From the NCBI GenBank assembly GCA_003215655.1, contig QCKB01000010.1, forward strand, positions 1-53,903: DNA of 53,903 nt, written 5' to 3'. The stretch comes from Prochlorococcus sp. AG-409-J16 (GTDB taxonomy: Bacteria > Cyanobacteriota > Cyanobacteriia > PCC-6307 > Cyanobiaceae). Every line of letters starts with the position of its first letter. Position 1 is the first letter of the stretch. The notes under the pieces were generated by a model that searched no databases, was not told the DNA's origin, and worked only from the letters and a program-made list of their open reading frames with translations. Below are positions 17,810 through 27,506 of the stretch, piece by piece. Position numbers and translations under genes: made by a program.

Positions 17810-18499
17810 TTAATATTTCATTCTTATAGTTCTTGGCATTTTCTCAGTTATCTCGCCTTGATCATTGAGTTCTGGATAAGGTCTTCCTTGTTGTTTGCAC
17901 CAAAAAGCAACTTCGGGGTAGGCCCATTCAAATAGATATTTTTTATAAAGTGTTTTGCTTAACCCTTCTCCGTTTTTGGGAGCTATTCCAGCGGCTTGAC
18001 GTTGCCTCAGTGACTCAAATAACAATGTTGCGGCTGCTACAGAAACATTTAGAGATTGCACCATCCCTCTCATCGGAATAAAGATACTTTCATCTACTAA
18101 TGACTTCGCGCAATCACTAAGCCCCCATTTCTCGGTGCCTAAAACAAAGGCCGTAGGGCCACAAAAGTCACATTCACGATAGTCATGTGAATTGATATCT
18201 AGGCTTGTTCCATATAGTCGAAACCCCATTGATTTAAGTCTTTCCACTGCAGAATCAATGCTTTTATGTTTTCTAAGCTTTATCCATTTTTGACTGCCTT
18301 GTGCAGTGCTATTAAATGTAAGAGGTTTGCTTTCATTGCTTATTACATGAGCTTCGAGCGTCCCTACCGCATCGCAGCTCCGTAAGATTGCCGAAAGATT
18401 GTGAGCTTTTTCAACGTTTTCAAGCAAAACAGTCATATCTGCCATCCTGTAATTCAGAACAGCTTTTAGTCGTTCAAACCGTCTTGGGAGCAAAGGCAT
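17810..18499 (-). CDS. trmH: tRNA (guanosine-2'-O-)-methyltransferase TrmH family
   Basis: 229 residues. SPOUT motifs: HNLSAILRSCDAVG (motif 1), FVLGTEKWGLS (motif 2) and IPMRGMVQSLNVSVAAA (motif 3, knot), plus the C-terminal extension typical of TrmH acting on G18 of tRNA. ATG 18499 (MPLLPRRF) is the family start. Its start codon overlaps, in opposite direction, the start codon of the next gene (18498). Confidence 0.92.
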   Translation of the reverse strand: MPLLPRRFERLKAVLNYRMADMTVLLENVEKAHNLSAILRSCDAVGTLEAHVISNESKPLTFNSTAQGSQKWIKLRKHKSIDSAVERLKSMGFRLYGTSLDINSHDYRECDFCGPTAFVLGTEKWGLSDCAKSLVDESIFIPMRGMVQSLNVSVAAATLLFESLRQRQAAGIAPKNGEGLSKTLYKKYLFEWAYPEVAFWCKQQGRPYPELNDQGEITEKMPRTIRMKY

Positions 18500-18839
18500 G
18501 AACAAAAAGGCTTCTTTTGATCAAAGAGTATGGGAAATGGTTGCCCATATTCCATATGGCATGGTTGCAACTTATGGACAGATCGCAGATTTGTTATCCG
18601 CTTATGGGCATGCTAGGCAAGTTGGCTGGGCATTGGGGAGGCTAAAAGTTAACTCAAATGTCCTTTGGCATAGAATCGTAAATTCTAAAGGTAGAATTTT
18701 AAACAGACTTTCTAGAGAGGGATCTGATTGGTTGCAACGTGAACTTTTGATTGAAGAAGGAGTAAGTGTTGATGAAGAATTTAGGATTGATATTGGTAAA
18801 TATCTTTGGGAGCCAAAGATAGAATATTCGAATTATTAG
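18498..18839 (+). CDS. Alkyltransferase-like protein (MGMT fold)
   Basis: 113 residues, with FDQRVWEMVAHIPYGMVATYGQIA and HARQVGWALG as in the DNA-binding domain of O6-alkylguanine-DNA alkyltransferases. The catalytic PCHR is replaced by LWHRIVNSKGRI, so it is the Cys-less ATL type that binds O6-alkylguanine and hands lesions to nucleotide excision repair. It ends shortly after the domain. Its start region overlaps trmH head to head by two bases, so its promoter must lie inside trmH. Confidence 0.88.
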   Translation: MNKKASFDQRVWEMVAHIPYGMVATYGQIADLLSAYGHARQVGWALGRLKVNSNVLWHRIVNSKGRILNRLSREGSDWLQRELLIEEGVSVDEEFRIDIGKYLWEPKIEYSNY

Positions 18840-18918
18840 ATTGATAGGCAGTATTTATTTTGACAATCTAAAGTTAATTACACTCATGCCTTTAAATAAA
18901 TATAGGTAGTTTCTTCTT

Positions 18919-20250
18919 ATGAGAACCTTAGGGAATAAATCATTTGGGATTGCATCACGTCAGGCCGCGTGGGAGGTTTTGTTGTCTGTTGCCGCCGGAG
19001 CTTATGCAGATGCAGCTTTGGAAAGAACTTTTCGAAAATTCTCTCTATCTACAAAAGATCGTGGTTTGGTGAAGGAGATATCTTTCGGAGCAATTCGCAG
19101 GAGATTATGGCTAGATTCTTGGATTGATTTATTAGCAAAGGTTAAATCAAGTCAACAGCCTCCTCCTTTGAGATGGATTCTTCATATAGGCATATATCAA
19201 ATATTTCTTATGGACCGGATTCCTGATGCTGCAGCTGTAAACACTTCTGTTGAATTAATTAAATCAGGCGAATTAGCTCGTTTGGCACCTGTTGTTAATG
19301 GGGTTTTAAGAGCTGCTATTAGAGCAAAGGATTCTGGGATGAAATTGCCATTACCTAGCGATCCAGTTGGCCGATTAGCTAATGCACAATCGTTGCCATT
19401 TTGGCTAGCTAAAGATCTGATGCGTTGGCGAGGTACGTTAGGTGCAGAGGAAGTGGCTATTGCTTTTAATAAGGTTCCTGCATTGGATTTAAGGGTTAAT
19501 AGGTTATCTAGCTCTCCTGAAAGTCTGCATAATGCTTTTCAAGCTGTTGGCCTTAAGACTAGCTTGATTGAGGGAGCCCCAGATGGTTTGCAAATAGTAT
19601 CTTCTGCAGGCGACTTGCGTAATTTGCCTGGCTATAAAAACGGGGATTGGTGTGTGCAAGATAGATCTGCTCAGTGGGTTGCTCCACTTTTAGATGTTCA
19701 AAAGGGTGAAAGAGTTTTAGATGCTTGTGCTGCCCCAGGGGGGAAAACAACACATATTGCTGAGTTGATGGCTAATACTGGAGAGATATGGGCGGTAGAC
19801 CGTTCTTCTGTTCGATTAAAGAGTGTCGTAGATAATGTTCAACGACTGGGTGTAAAAACTATTAACTATTTGGCGGCTGATTCAACGAAACTTTTGGATT
19901 TAAAGCCTAATTGGAAAAGGTATTTTAATCGAATACTTTTAGACGCTCCTTGCTCAGGGCTAGGCACATTAGCTAGAAATCCAGATGCTAGGTGGCGAGT
20001 CACAAGAGATGATATAAATGGGCTTTTGGAATTACAATTTAAACTTTTAGAAGGTATCCTTCCATTATTGAAACCAGGAGGACGAATTGTGTATTCGACT
20101 TGTACTATTAATCCAAAGGAGAACTTTGATCAGACCGCTTTCTTCTTGTCAAGGCATTCTGAATTAAAGTTGTCTTATGAGAAGCAAACCTGGCCTAAAC
20201 AGAGTGGAGAAGGTGATGGTTTTTATGCTGCAGTATTAGATCTTGAATGA
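18919..20250 (+). CDS. rsmB: 16S rRNA (cytosine-967-C5)-methyltransferase
   Basis: 443 residues. N-terminal NusB-like RNA-binding domain (about 10-150), then the SAM domain: LDACAAPGGKTTHIAEL, DAPCSGLGTLARNPDARWR with Cys345, and STCTINPKEN with catalytic Cys395. Methylates C967 of 16S rRNA in the cytoplasm. Start ATG 18919, after the alkyltransferase-like gene. Convergent with the penicillin-binding protein gene with 11 bases between. Confidence 0.95.
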   Translation: MRTLGNKSFGIASRQAAWEVLLSVAAGAYADAALERTFRKFSLSTKDRGLVKEISFGAIRRRLWLDSWIDLLAKVKSSQQPPPLRWILHIGIYQIFLMDRIPDAAAVNTSVELIKSGELARLAPVVNGVLRAAIRAKDSGMKLPLPSDPVGRLANAQSLPFWLAKDLMRWRGTLGAEEVAIAFNKVPALDLRVNRLSSSPESLHNAFQAVGLKTSLIEGAPDGLQIVSSAGDLRNLPGYKNGDWCVQDRSAQWVAPLLDVQKGERVLDACAAPGGKTTHIAELMANTGEIWAVDRSSVRLKSVVDNVQRLGVKTINYLAADSTKLLDLKPNWKRYFNRILLDAPCSGLGTLARNPDARWRVTRDDINGLLELQFKLLEGILPLLKPGGRIVYSTCTINPKENFDQTAFFLSRHSELKLSYEKQTWPKQSGEGDGFYAAVLDLE

Positions 20251-20261
20251 AAATAAAATCT

Positions 20262-22241
20262 CTATTCAAGATATATTGGTGTTTTCTTTATTATTGGTGG
20301 TCTTGTTAAATCGTTCTGTTGATTAAGATTTAATATTTTATTTGACCTTTCTATAGAAGACTGTTCTGTACTTCTTAACTTATTCAGCTTTAGATTGCTT
20401 TCTTTATCGTTGAATTTCTTTCTATATGACGTCAAAGGCCTTTCGGGAAATTTTTTTGGTTCGATGTCTCCTTTGATTCTGTTCATGTATTCTTTCCACG
20501 CTTCTGCTGCTCTCCTGCTGCCATTATTCGTTTTTTTGTTATCATCATATCCAAACCAAATCCCAGTAGATAACTGTGGTATTGAACCTATGAACCAAAG
20601 ATCTCTTCCTCCTTCTGAGGTGCCAGTTTTGCCAGAAACCTCTCTATCCTTTAGTCCTGCGAATTTTCCTGTCCCTTCACTTACAACTCTTTTAAGCATC
20701 CAATTTAATGTGTCAGCCACATCCTTCGAAACTGCTTGAACTCCTTCGTCGATTGAGGTTTGATTTTTGAATAATAAAATATCATTTGGCCCTCTAATTT
20801 CCTCAAATGGACTAGGCCTTATATATTTACCTCTATTGGTAATCCCCGCATATGCACCTGTCATATCAAGAAGAGTTTGTTCGTATGCTCCTATTGCAAG
20901 AGGATAGTATTTTCCTAGTTTCTGCTGATTGCCGACTCCAAGCTTATTAGCAATCGATATAACTTGATCAAATCCAACTTGTTCTAAAAGTTGTACTGCT
21001 ACTGTATTTAATGATTTTGTCATTGCATCAGCAAGTGATACTTCTCCAAGGTATTTATTCCCGAAATTTTTAGGGCAATACCCTTCCCAGCATTTTGGAG
21101 AGTCTAAGAATCTATCTTCAGGTTTATAGCCTTTTGCAAGAGCAGCCGCATAAGGAAATAACTTGAATGTTGAACCAGGTGATCTTAGTGCTTGAGTTGC
21201 ACGATTGAATTGGGTCTCATTGAAATCTTTTCCCCCTATCATTGCTCTAATAAGGCCAGTCTTTGGATGAATAGAGACCAGAGACCCTTCTGTTCCCTCA
21301 GGGCTTAACTTTTTGATTATTTCTTGTGCTTCTTTTTGCCAGGAAAGATTAAGGCTCGTTCTTATTTTTAGGCCACCAACTTCTAACTGCTCTTTAGTTA
21401 GGTAAGCCGGTAATTGCTTTTCAGCCCAGGTAGTAAAAAAAGGTGCAACACTTTTAAAATATTTAGGGAGCGCTGGTTTAAGAAGAAGAGGGCTTTTTAC
21501 TGAATTGGAGAATTCGGTTTTGGATATATAACCTTCTTCATACATCCTTTGGAGAACAATAGATCTACGCTTTATTGCTAGTTCTGGGTTTACAAGTGGA
21601 GAATAGAAAGAAGGAGCAGGAGGGAGACCAGCAATAAGGGCTGCTTCAGCTAGCGATAAAAGTTTTGGAGTTTTCGAGAAATAAACCCAAGCTGCATCTG
21701 CAACTCCATAGGCACCAGAACCTAGGTAAACATTATTTAGATATTGTTCGAGAATATTTTGCTTGCTTAATTGTCTCTCTAATTTGTAAGCAAGAGCAGC
21801 TTCTTTAATTTTCCTAGTTAGAGTTTGATCTTGACTTAGGAAAACCGTGCGAGCAAGTTGTTGAGTAATAGTGCTAGCACCTTCTTGAACTGAACCTTTT
21901 CTTAGATTTGTTGAGATCGCTCTACTTATTCCCCAGATATCTACACCTTTGTGTTTATAAAACCGACGGTCTTCTGCTGCCACAAATGCTTGCTCAATAA
22001 GAGTGGGCATTTTCATTGATTCGATCTTTTCGCGCGTTGCTGGCCCAATCTTTTGGATTACTTCTCCATTCCTAGATAGCAAAGTGATTGTCCCTGGCCT
22101 GTTGAAACTTGCTATTCGTCGTGAGTCGGGCAATAGTGAGTCAATTGCTTTTATCAAAGACTTTTCTGCAATTGCTACCCCAGAGCCAATTGTTAAGGCA
22201 GTACTTGCAATAATTAGCCAGTGCCTAAGGCTTCGATTCAC
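20262..22241 (-). CDS. Bifunctional penicillin-binding protein 1 (class A)
   Basis: 659 residues: N-terminal membrane anchor, glycosyltransferase 51 domain (catalytic Glu90 in VAAEDRRFYKHKGVD, and EGASTITQQLAR at 120-131), then transpeptidase with STFK (357-360), SLN (410-412) and KTGT (538-541). Polymerises and cross-links peptidoglycan in the periplasm. The C-terminal tail after about 600 is charged and variable. Start is GTG 22241, overlapping the chlG stop by four bases, so it is probably co-transcribed with chlG. Confidence 0.95.
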   Translation of the reverse strand: MNRSLRHWLIIASTALTIGSGVAIAEKSLIKAIDSLLPDSRRIASFNRPGTITLLSRNGEVIQKIGPATREKIESMKMPTLIEQAFVAAEDRRFYKHKGVDIWGISRAISTNLRKGSVQEGASTITQQLARTVFLSQDQTLTRKIKEAALAYKLERQLSKQNILEQYLNNVYLGSGAYGVADAAWVYFSKTPKLLSLAEAALIAGLPPAPSFYSPLVNPELAIKRRSIVLQRMYEEGYISKTEFSNSVKSPLLLKPALPKYFKSVAPFFTTWAEKQLPAYLTKEQLEVGGLKIRTSLNLSWQKEAQEIIKKLSPEGTEGSLVSIHPKTGLIRAMIGGKDFNETQFNRATQALRSPGSTFKLFPYAAALAKGYKPEDRFLDSPKCWEGYCPKNFGNKYLGEVSLADAMTKSLNTVAVQLLEQVGFDQVISIANKLGVGNQQKLGKYYPLAIGAYEQTLLDMTGAYAGITNRGKYIRPSPFEEIRGPNDILLFKNQTSIDEGVQAVSKDVADTLNWMLKRVVSEGTGKFAGLKDREVSGKTGTSEGGRDLWFIGSIPQLSTGIWFGYDDNKKTNNGSRRAAEAWKEYMNRIKGDIEPKKFPERPLTSYRKKFNDKESNLKLNKLRSTEQSSIERSNKILNLNQQNDLTRPPIIKKTPIYLE

Positions 22242-23191
22242 AACCCCTGGCTAAGAGGGCTATGACCTATTGCTAGAGCGGTAACAAGCATTCCAAGAAT
22301 CAGGAAAGGTTGAGCACTAGCTTGATATTTAACATCAAAGGCCAATGGATCACGAAGTAGCCAGATATCTTGGAAAGTCATTTGGGGAATTATTAGTAAA
22401 ACAAGTACAACTGAGGCAAGATGTTGCCCAATTGCAATTAGAACTGCAACCATTGTAAGTTGAAAAATATTTATCATTCCGGCGCTAATCCAACTTGCAT
22501 TTCTTATTCCAAATACAACTGGTAAGGATTGAAGCCCTAGTTTTCGATCACCTTCTACACTTTTGAAGTCATTTATAACTGCAATGCCCAACCCAGCCAA
22601 GCTATAAGCAAGGGTCAAAAGTGCTGTAGTCCATGTGAGATGCCCAAAAAGAGCTTGGCCTGCCCACCAAGGCAATGCTATGTAGCTAGCTCCAAGAGCA
22701 TAATTACCGAGCCAGCCATTTTGTTTAAGTTTTAAGGGTGGAGCAGAATAAATAAAGCTAACAAATGATCCGCCTAGAGCCAGAAAAAAAACAACAGGAG
22801 AATTATGTTGAGCCCATATATCTAGGCCATAAGCAACGGCAAGACCTCCTAATAGTAATAACCAGATTTGAAGTTTTACTTGGGGAAGGGAAATTGCACC
22901 TGATGGGATTGGTCTATAGGGCTCATTAATGGCATCAATTTCTCTATCGTAGTAATCATTAATTGTCTGTGTATAGCCAGCTAATAAGGGCCCACTCATT
23001 ACCATGCAGGCAAGTGCAGCTAAAACGTCTGCTATTTCCCATTTGTAATTTCCACTAGCAGCAGCTCCGCATATCACTCCCCATAAAAGTGGTATCCAAG
23101 TTACTGGCTTCATTAATTGCAGTCGCAGCTTCCATATGTTGGAAGTTCCTGAGGCACCTTTTATGCCTAGGAGTTGACGGGCATCGCTCAC
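22238..23191 (-). CDS. chlG: Chlorophyll synthase
   Basis: 317 residues, UbiA-type prenyltransferase with about nine helices. First Asp-rich motif NDYYDREIDAINEP (78-91) and second NDFKSVEGDRKLGLQSLP. It esterifies chlorophyllide with phytyl/geranylgeranyl diphosphate in the thylakoid membrane. The upstream neighbour petP and downstream PBP gene lie on the same strand. Confidence 0.95.
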   Translation of the reverse strand: MSDARQLLGIKGASGTSNIWKLRLQLMKPVTWIPLLWGVICGAAASGNYKWEIADVLAALACMVMSGPLLAGYTQTINDYYDREIDAINEPYRPIPSGAISLPQVKLQIWLLLLGGLAVAYGLDIWAQHNSPVVFFLALGGSFVSFIYSAPPLKLKQNGWLGNYALGASYIALPWWAGQALFGHLTWTTALLTLAYSLAGLGIAVINDFKSVEGDRKLGLQSLPVVFGIRNASWISAGMINIFQLTMVAVLIAIGQHLASVVLVLLIIPQMTFQDIWLLRDPLAFDVKYQASAQPFLILGMLVTALAIGHSPLSQGL

Positions 23192-23200
23192 TTATAGACC

Positions 23201-23425
23201 TCAACTGCGAGTTATTTCGTTTTCAAAGAACCAGCTGGTTGTACCATCGCTGAGTTCAAGGACTACTCCTAGACCAGTACCATCAGTCATTTTGTAGTCA
23301 ACCACCTTGCCACGGGGATCATTCCTCAGGCTCTCAAAGAGAGTAGAAGGAATTCGATCAATTACACGATCGAGATCAACTTTGACCCTCGATCCGATTT
23401 TGCTGATTGTTCGAGCCTGGTTCAT
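23201..23425 (-). CDS. petP: PetP-like cytochrome b6f-associated protein (DUF2862)
   Basis: 74 residues from ATG 23425 (MNQARTISKIGSRVKV). SH3-like small domain with the family core GKVVDYKMTDGTGLGVVLEL and the end TTSWFFENEI. In cyanobacteria PetP binds the cytosolic side of cytochrome b6f. Nine bases before chlG on the same strand. Assignment is by motif similarity; function in this organism is inferred. Confidence 0.8.
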   Translation of the reverse strand: MNQARTISKIGSRVKVDLDRVIDRIPSTLFESLRNDPRGKVVDYKMTDGTGLGVVLELSDGTTSWFFENEITRS

Positions 23426-23476
23426 GGTCTGCAAGGCTTAGTAGGTGGCGCAACATTAACAGTCGCCTCTTTTTAA

Positions 23477-24265
23477 ATGGTCGCCCTTCGATTAATTCCT
23501 TGTCTAGATGTGGCTGAGGGGAGGGTGGTTAAAGGCGTAAATTTTGTTGGCCTCAGAGATGCTGGGGATCCAGTAGAGCTTGCATGTCGATATAGCTTGG
23601 CAGGAGCGGATGAATTGGTGTTTCTAGATATTGCAGCTAGTCATGAAGGTCGAGAGACTCTTGTCGAATTAGTTCGCCGTACTGCTGAGTCAGTAACTAT
23701 TCCATTTACCGTAGGAGGAGGTATAGGTTCTTTAAAAGGGATTAAAGAACTTCTTCGTGCAGGAGCAGATAAAGTCAGCCTTAACTCTTCTGCAGTAAGA
23801 AACCCCGACTTGATTAGGGAAGGGGCTAAGAAATTTGGGAGTCAGTGTATTGTCGTAGCAATTGATGCTAGAAGAAGAATTCAAGAGGATTTAGGATGGG
23901 ATGTTTATGTAAAAGGTGGCAGGGAAAATACGGGTATAGATGTTGTTAGTTGGGCTAAGGAAGTTTCAGACCTTGGAGCAGGGGAAATTCTATTGACCTC
24001 TATGGATGGGGATGGCACTCAGGCAGGCTATGACTTGGAACTTATAAAAACAGTTGCTGAAGTTGTTCCATTGCCTGTTATTGCTTCAGGTGGAGCTGGC
24101 TGCATTAAAGATATTATTGAAGCTTTCACTAGGGGTAAGGCCTCTGCAGCACTTTTAGCATCTTTACTCCACGATGGATTGTTAACAGTTGAAGAAATTA
24201 AATATGAATTGCTTAACCAAGGATTACCAGTTCGCCCCATTGATAATGAACAATCCTTTAGATGA
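23477..24265 (+). CDS. hisF: Imidazole glycerol phosphate synthase subunit HisF
   Basis: 262 residues, beta/alpha barrel. [20 protein letters not shown] holds the catalytic Asp11, TVGGGIGS the first phosphate site, VVAIDARR the second catalytic Asp near 130, and IASGGAG the second phosphate site. It makes IGP and AICAR with HisH. Divergent from petP. Confidence 0.97.
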   Translation: MVALRLIPCLDVAEGRVVKGVNFVGLRDAGDPVELACRYSLAGADELVFLDIAASHEGRETLVELVRRTAESVTIPFTVGGGIGSLKGIKELLRAGADKVSLNSSAVRNPDLIREGAKKFGSQCIVVAIDARRRIQEDLGWDVYVKGGRENTGIDVVSWAKEVSDLGAGEILLTSMDGDGTQAGYDLELIKTVAEVVPLPVIASGGAGCIKDIIEAFTRGKASAALLASLLHDGLLTVEEIKYELLNQGLPVRPIDNEQSFR

Positions 24266-24362
24266 TGTACGTATTTAGTTGTTTTCAAAACTCTCTTTTC
24301 TTTTAAGGTAAGAAGAAGAAAATCTTTGACTTTTCATTTCCAATCCTTAAGGAGATAAAACT

Positions 24363-25061
24363 ATGAAAGCAAAAGATCAGTTTCATATTTTAAATTTATT
24401 TAATGAAGTAGCGACTACATATGATCTGTTAAATGATCTTTTAAGTCTTGGCTTACATCGACTCTGGAAAAGGCAATTGCTTATGCTTTTAAAGCCTGCT
24501 TCAGGCGAAAATTGGATTGATATTTGTTGTGGGACCGGGGATCTTGCTATTTCGTTAGCTGGTTATGTGAGTCCAGGGGGCTCTGTACTTGGAATAGATT
24601 CTGCATCTGGCCCATTGGCTTTGGCTCGTCAGCGAGCAATTAAGAAATCTATAGAAGTTTCATGGTTTCAAACAGATGCTCTCAATACAGACTTGGAGGC
24701 AAACAAGTTTGATGGTGCTGTAATGGGGTATGGGTTGCGAAATCTTGAAGATCCTGGGGCTGGGTTGTTAGAGCTTCGGAGATTATTAAGGAAGGATGCT
24801 CGAGCAGGTGTTTTGGATTTCAATCGATTGCCGGATGGTTCTTTGGCAGAACGATTCCAAAAGCTTTACTTGCGAAAGGTTGTTGTACCAATAGCTTCGC
24901 AGTTTGGCTTGAGAGATCATTATGCGTATTTAGAGAAAAGCCTAAAGGTTTTCCCAGATGGGAAGAGCCAAGAAAAGTTGGCTTATCAGGCTGGTTTCAC
25001 GAGGGCTTCTCACCGCTCTCTTGCGGGGGGGCAAATGGGGATTTTGCTTCTTAGGAACTGA
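24363..25061 (+). CDS. menG: 2-phytyl-1,4-naphthoquinone methyltransferase (MenG/UbiE family)
   Basis: 232 residues, class I SAM fold: FNEVATTYDLLNDLLSLGLHRLWK, WIDICCGTGDLAISLAG (SAM loop), GYGLRNLEDP and GVLDFNRLP. Last step of phylloquinone synthesis for photosystem I in cyanobacteria. AAGGAGATAAA lies before the ATG. About 100 bases after hisF. Confidence 0.92.
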   Translation: MKAKDQFHILNLFNEVATTYDLLNDLLSLGLHRLWKRQLLMLLKPASGENWIDICCGTGDLAISLAGYVSPGGSVLGIDSASGPLALARQRAIKKSIEVSWFQTDALNTDLEANKFDGAVMGYGLRNLEDPGAGLLELRRLLRKDARAGVLDFNRLPDGSLAERFQKLYLRKVVVPIASQFGLRDHYAYLEKSLKVFPDGKSQEKLAYQAGFTRASHRSLAGGQMGILLLRN

Positions 25062-25141
25062 AGATGTTTATTCAACTTAAAGAAAGCCTTGCAAATTGAG
25101 CAAAGGATGGGTTATGAAGAAAACATTAAGAAGGATTGGTT

Positions 25142-25498
25142 GTGGCTTTTCCTTACCCTTCGATTCTGAGTTCGATAGAAGAGCTTTTAGTGGAAGTTCG
25201 GTCGATGGAAGGGGTGATATTGGTCAGTGAGTCCAGGAGAGCAAGCTTTGTTTCTTTCTCCGAGGTAGGAGCTCTCTTGAGTCGATTACGTCTTTACCCA
25301 GGAGGAGGCAAGGTGGCTGAGCTTTTGCGCACTTCTCTTTTTGATTCAGATATAAGCTCTACAGCAAAGCCAGTCCTTGTCTTGAAGGCTGATGGAACTT
25401 TTTGGCTGGGCTTAATGGATGTAGTCGGACAACTAACTCAGAAAGATAAAGAGATTGAGCATCTAAATCGATGTTTCAAACTTAATATTTTAGAATAG
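25142..25498 (+). CDS. Conserved-looking hypothetical protein
   Basis: 118 residues if GTG 25142 is used; AAGAAGGA lies seven bases before it, which makes it better than TTG 25136. There is no membrane helix. It contains EVGALLSRLRLYPGGGKVAELL and LVLKADGTFWLGLMDVVGQL, a compact globular composition. Cytoplasmic; function not recognised. Same direction as menG. Confidence 0.65.
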   Translation: MAFPYPSILSSIEELLVEVRSMEGVILVSESRRASFVSFSEVGALLSRLRLYPGGGKVAELLRTSLFDSDISSTAKPVLVLKADGTFWLGLMDVVGQLTQKDKEIEHLNRCFKLNILE

Positions 25499-25517
25499 CT
25501 CTTATTACAAAAGGATC

Positions 25518-25859
25518 ATGAGATTCCCTGCCATCCTAAGCAAGGTTATAAGCATTCTCTTCGCGTCAGTAATTTTTTTTCAAGCTCCTATAGTTTTAAG
25601 AGCTGAGGCGGGTTGGCTTGAGATACCCTCAGGCAATCAAGAGCAGTACTTTGTTAAGACAAATGTTATTAAAAATCTATCAATCATCGGAGTTGCAAAT
25701 AATGAATCAACGCTAAAAGCCCCGGTTACAGATCCTAATTTTAATGTAATGCGAAAAAGAGAAGATCTTAGTAGTAAATCAATAATATTAGTCGTAGGAA
25801 TCCTTTTAATGGCAGCAATAATCCCATATTTTACATGGATTGCAATTAACAGGAAATAG
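25518..25859 (+). CDS. Exported protein with C-terminal membrane helix
   Basis: 113 residues. Signal-like segment (about 8-29, ending near RAEAGW), a short periplasmic part, and a second helix IILVVGILLMAAIIPYFTW near the end. AAAGGATC lies before the ATG. Nineteen bases after the preceding gene, so probably in an operon with it. Family not recognised. Confidence 0.65.
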   Translation: MRFPAILSKVISILFASVIFFQAPIVLRAEAGWLEIPSGNQEQYFVKTNVIKNLSIIGVANNESTLKAPVTDPNFNVMRKREDLSSKSIILVVGILLMAAIIPYFTWIAINRK

Positions 25860-26076
25860 TGTAAGTGGTAGCAAAGATTAATTTTTTTTATGGATTAACT
25901 ACATTAAAATTCTTTGAATATAGAGCTCTTGTTTAATATATAAAATGGTTTGGATTGCGATTTCTCAGGAATTATCTACCGAATCAATCGAATCAATTAT
26001 TTATTTGAATTGTTAATTTGAGAATTTTAATTTCTATAGCTTCCTGAAAATATAGCTAAAGAGTTCTGATCAAAAC

Positions 26077-26280
26077 TTAGTCATCAAACTCAGGCTTTGG
26101 TTTTTTCTTCGTTTTACCAGCAAGAAGTTGATAGAGAGCATCTAGTGATGCATGCACCTCTTTTAATTCTGAAATTTCTGGGAGAAGGCCGTCTTCATTA
26201 AGCATTTGATGCATATCTCTAAGCTCTTGACGGATATAGCGCAAATGGGAGGAGACTTCTTCTCTTTTACTGGTTGACAT
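26077..26280 (-). CDS. Small helical protein
   Basis: 67 residues, mostly heptad-like helices (SSHLRYIRQELRDMHQML, then ELKEVHASLDALYQLLAG), with a basic then acidic tail KTKKKPKPEFDD. Likely a coiled coil. Unknown function. The 217 bases before it (25860-26076) show nothing recognisable. Confidence 0.6.
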   Translation of the reverse strand: MSTSKREEVSSHLRYIRQELRDMHQMLNEDGLLPEISELKEVHASLDALYQLLAGKTKKKPKPEFDD

Positions 26281-26382
26281 TATTTAAGCTATTTAAGAGA
26301 TAGATAGTTCTGAATACATTTTCTGACTTTTTCAGACCAATTGTCAACTTGTAATACTTTTGAGACTTTAGATTTCAGAACC

Positions 26383-26610
26383 TCATCGGATTTTTTGAAG
26401 AATAGGCTGCATTATTCCTCCGCCGAAGTCATCGTCATCTTTATCCTCTATGAACGAAATGGCTAAAAGGAGGGCTGATATAGGAAGAAGTAAAAACAAA
26501 AACGCTAGCTGAGCACCATTAAGGATGGGTTGGATGCCTGACCAAAATGACCAAAATGACCAAATGAGTACAAATGCCACAAACGAGGTTGATAGGTTTG
26601 ATGATCTCAA
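26383..26610 (-). CDS. Small membrane protein
   Basis: 75 residues with two hydrophobic helices (about 9-27 and 33-53) and an acidic loop EDKDDDDFGGG before the C-terminus. Aromatic-rich first helix (WSFWSFWSG). Unknown family. Confidence 0.55.
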   Translation of the reverse strand: MRSSNLSTSFVAFVLIWSFWSFWSGIQPILNGAQLAFLFLLLPISALLLAISFIEDKDDDDFGGGIMQPILQKIR

Positions 26611-26839
26611 AGCTTTTTTTGTTTCTTAGTCTGTAGAGAATCGCATAAGGAACACTTAAGTTGGGTTCGGTATGCACGAAAGGGAGCAGTCATGTAGTTA
26701 ATGAGCTTCTTTTGTGCATCAATCGTCATCAAAGAATATTGGCTGGGCTATCGTTGTGAGATTCAGGGGATATTCAAATTAAGGGAAGGCAATTGAATAC
26801 TTTAATGAGATTAAACTTACTTTTTGGTCTTTTGTATTT

Positions 26840-27172
26840 ATGAAAAGAGCTCTTTTGGGGATCTTTTTTGGGATCTTGATTCTTTGCAATCCCTTAGCCT
26901 TATTGGCTGAAGAGGGCTCTGTGTTTCAGAGGAATATGGACATATGGAATGAAAAAAGAGAATTAGCAAGCCAATATCTACTTAAGGCAGAGGTTTACTT
27001 CAAGGAAGGTAATGAATTGGAAGGATGTGCATCTCAGCAGAGAGCTAGTAGTTACGGAATAGAGGCTACAGAAGCCTTAATTAAAGCAATGGAACTAAAT
27101 GGGGCGCAAGAAGGGACTGATGATTTGGAGGCAGGATTGAATAAGTGGAGAGAATTGGGAGACTTTTGTTAG
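26840..27172 (+). CDS. Small secreted helical protein
   Basis: 110 residues. Signal peptide of about 23 residues (KRALLGIFFGILILCNPLALLAEE), then charged helices and two cysteines (Cys in ELEGCASQQ and the last residue of GDFC) that could form a disulfide in the periplasm. No family recognised. Confidence 0.65.
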   Translation: MKRALLGIFFGILILCNPLALLAEEGSVFQRNMDIWNEKRELASQYLLKAEVYFKEGNELEGCASQQRASSYGIEATEALIKAMELNGAQEGTDDLEAGLNKWRELGDFC

Positions 27173-27242
27173 TTAGGTATTTCAAGTAACCTTCAAGAAA
27201 ATTGTATTATCGTAAAGTAGAAGGCTTTTAATGGAGTAGCTG

Positions 27243-27425
27243 ATGTCCTATGAACCTGGAAGTCAAGAGTGTCGATTATTGATTGAGGCAAAAGAAAACC
27301 TTCTTAGTGCAATGAAATCCCTAAGTAAAATAGAAGATATTAAGTCAATACAGAGTCAACTAATGTCCATATATAACGAATTAGAGAAACTCCATGAAGT
27401 TAGGAGAGAAAAGGAGTCTAAGTAA
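27243..27425 (+). CDS. Small helical protein
   Basis: 60 residues, amphipathic helices (LLIEAKENLLSAMKSLSKIE, then QLMSIYNELEKLHEVRREKE), no membrane segment. Seventy bases after the secreted protein gene and on the same strand. Function unknown. Confidence 0.55.
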   Translation: MSYEPGSQECRLLIEAKENLLSAMKSLSKIEDIKSIQSQLMSIYNELEKLHEVRREKESK

Positions 27426-27506
27426 GATTAAACGATTCTTACTTTATATAGATTTGATTAGGTTGAAATTCAATTCAAAAAAGTTTTTATAAAGATTCTT
27501 AAGTGT

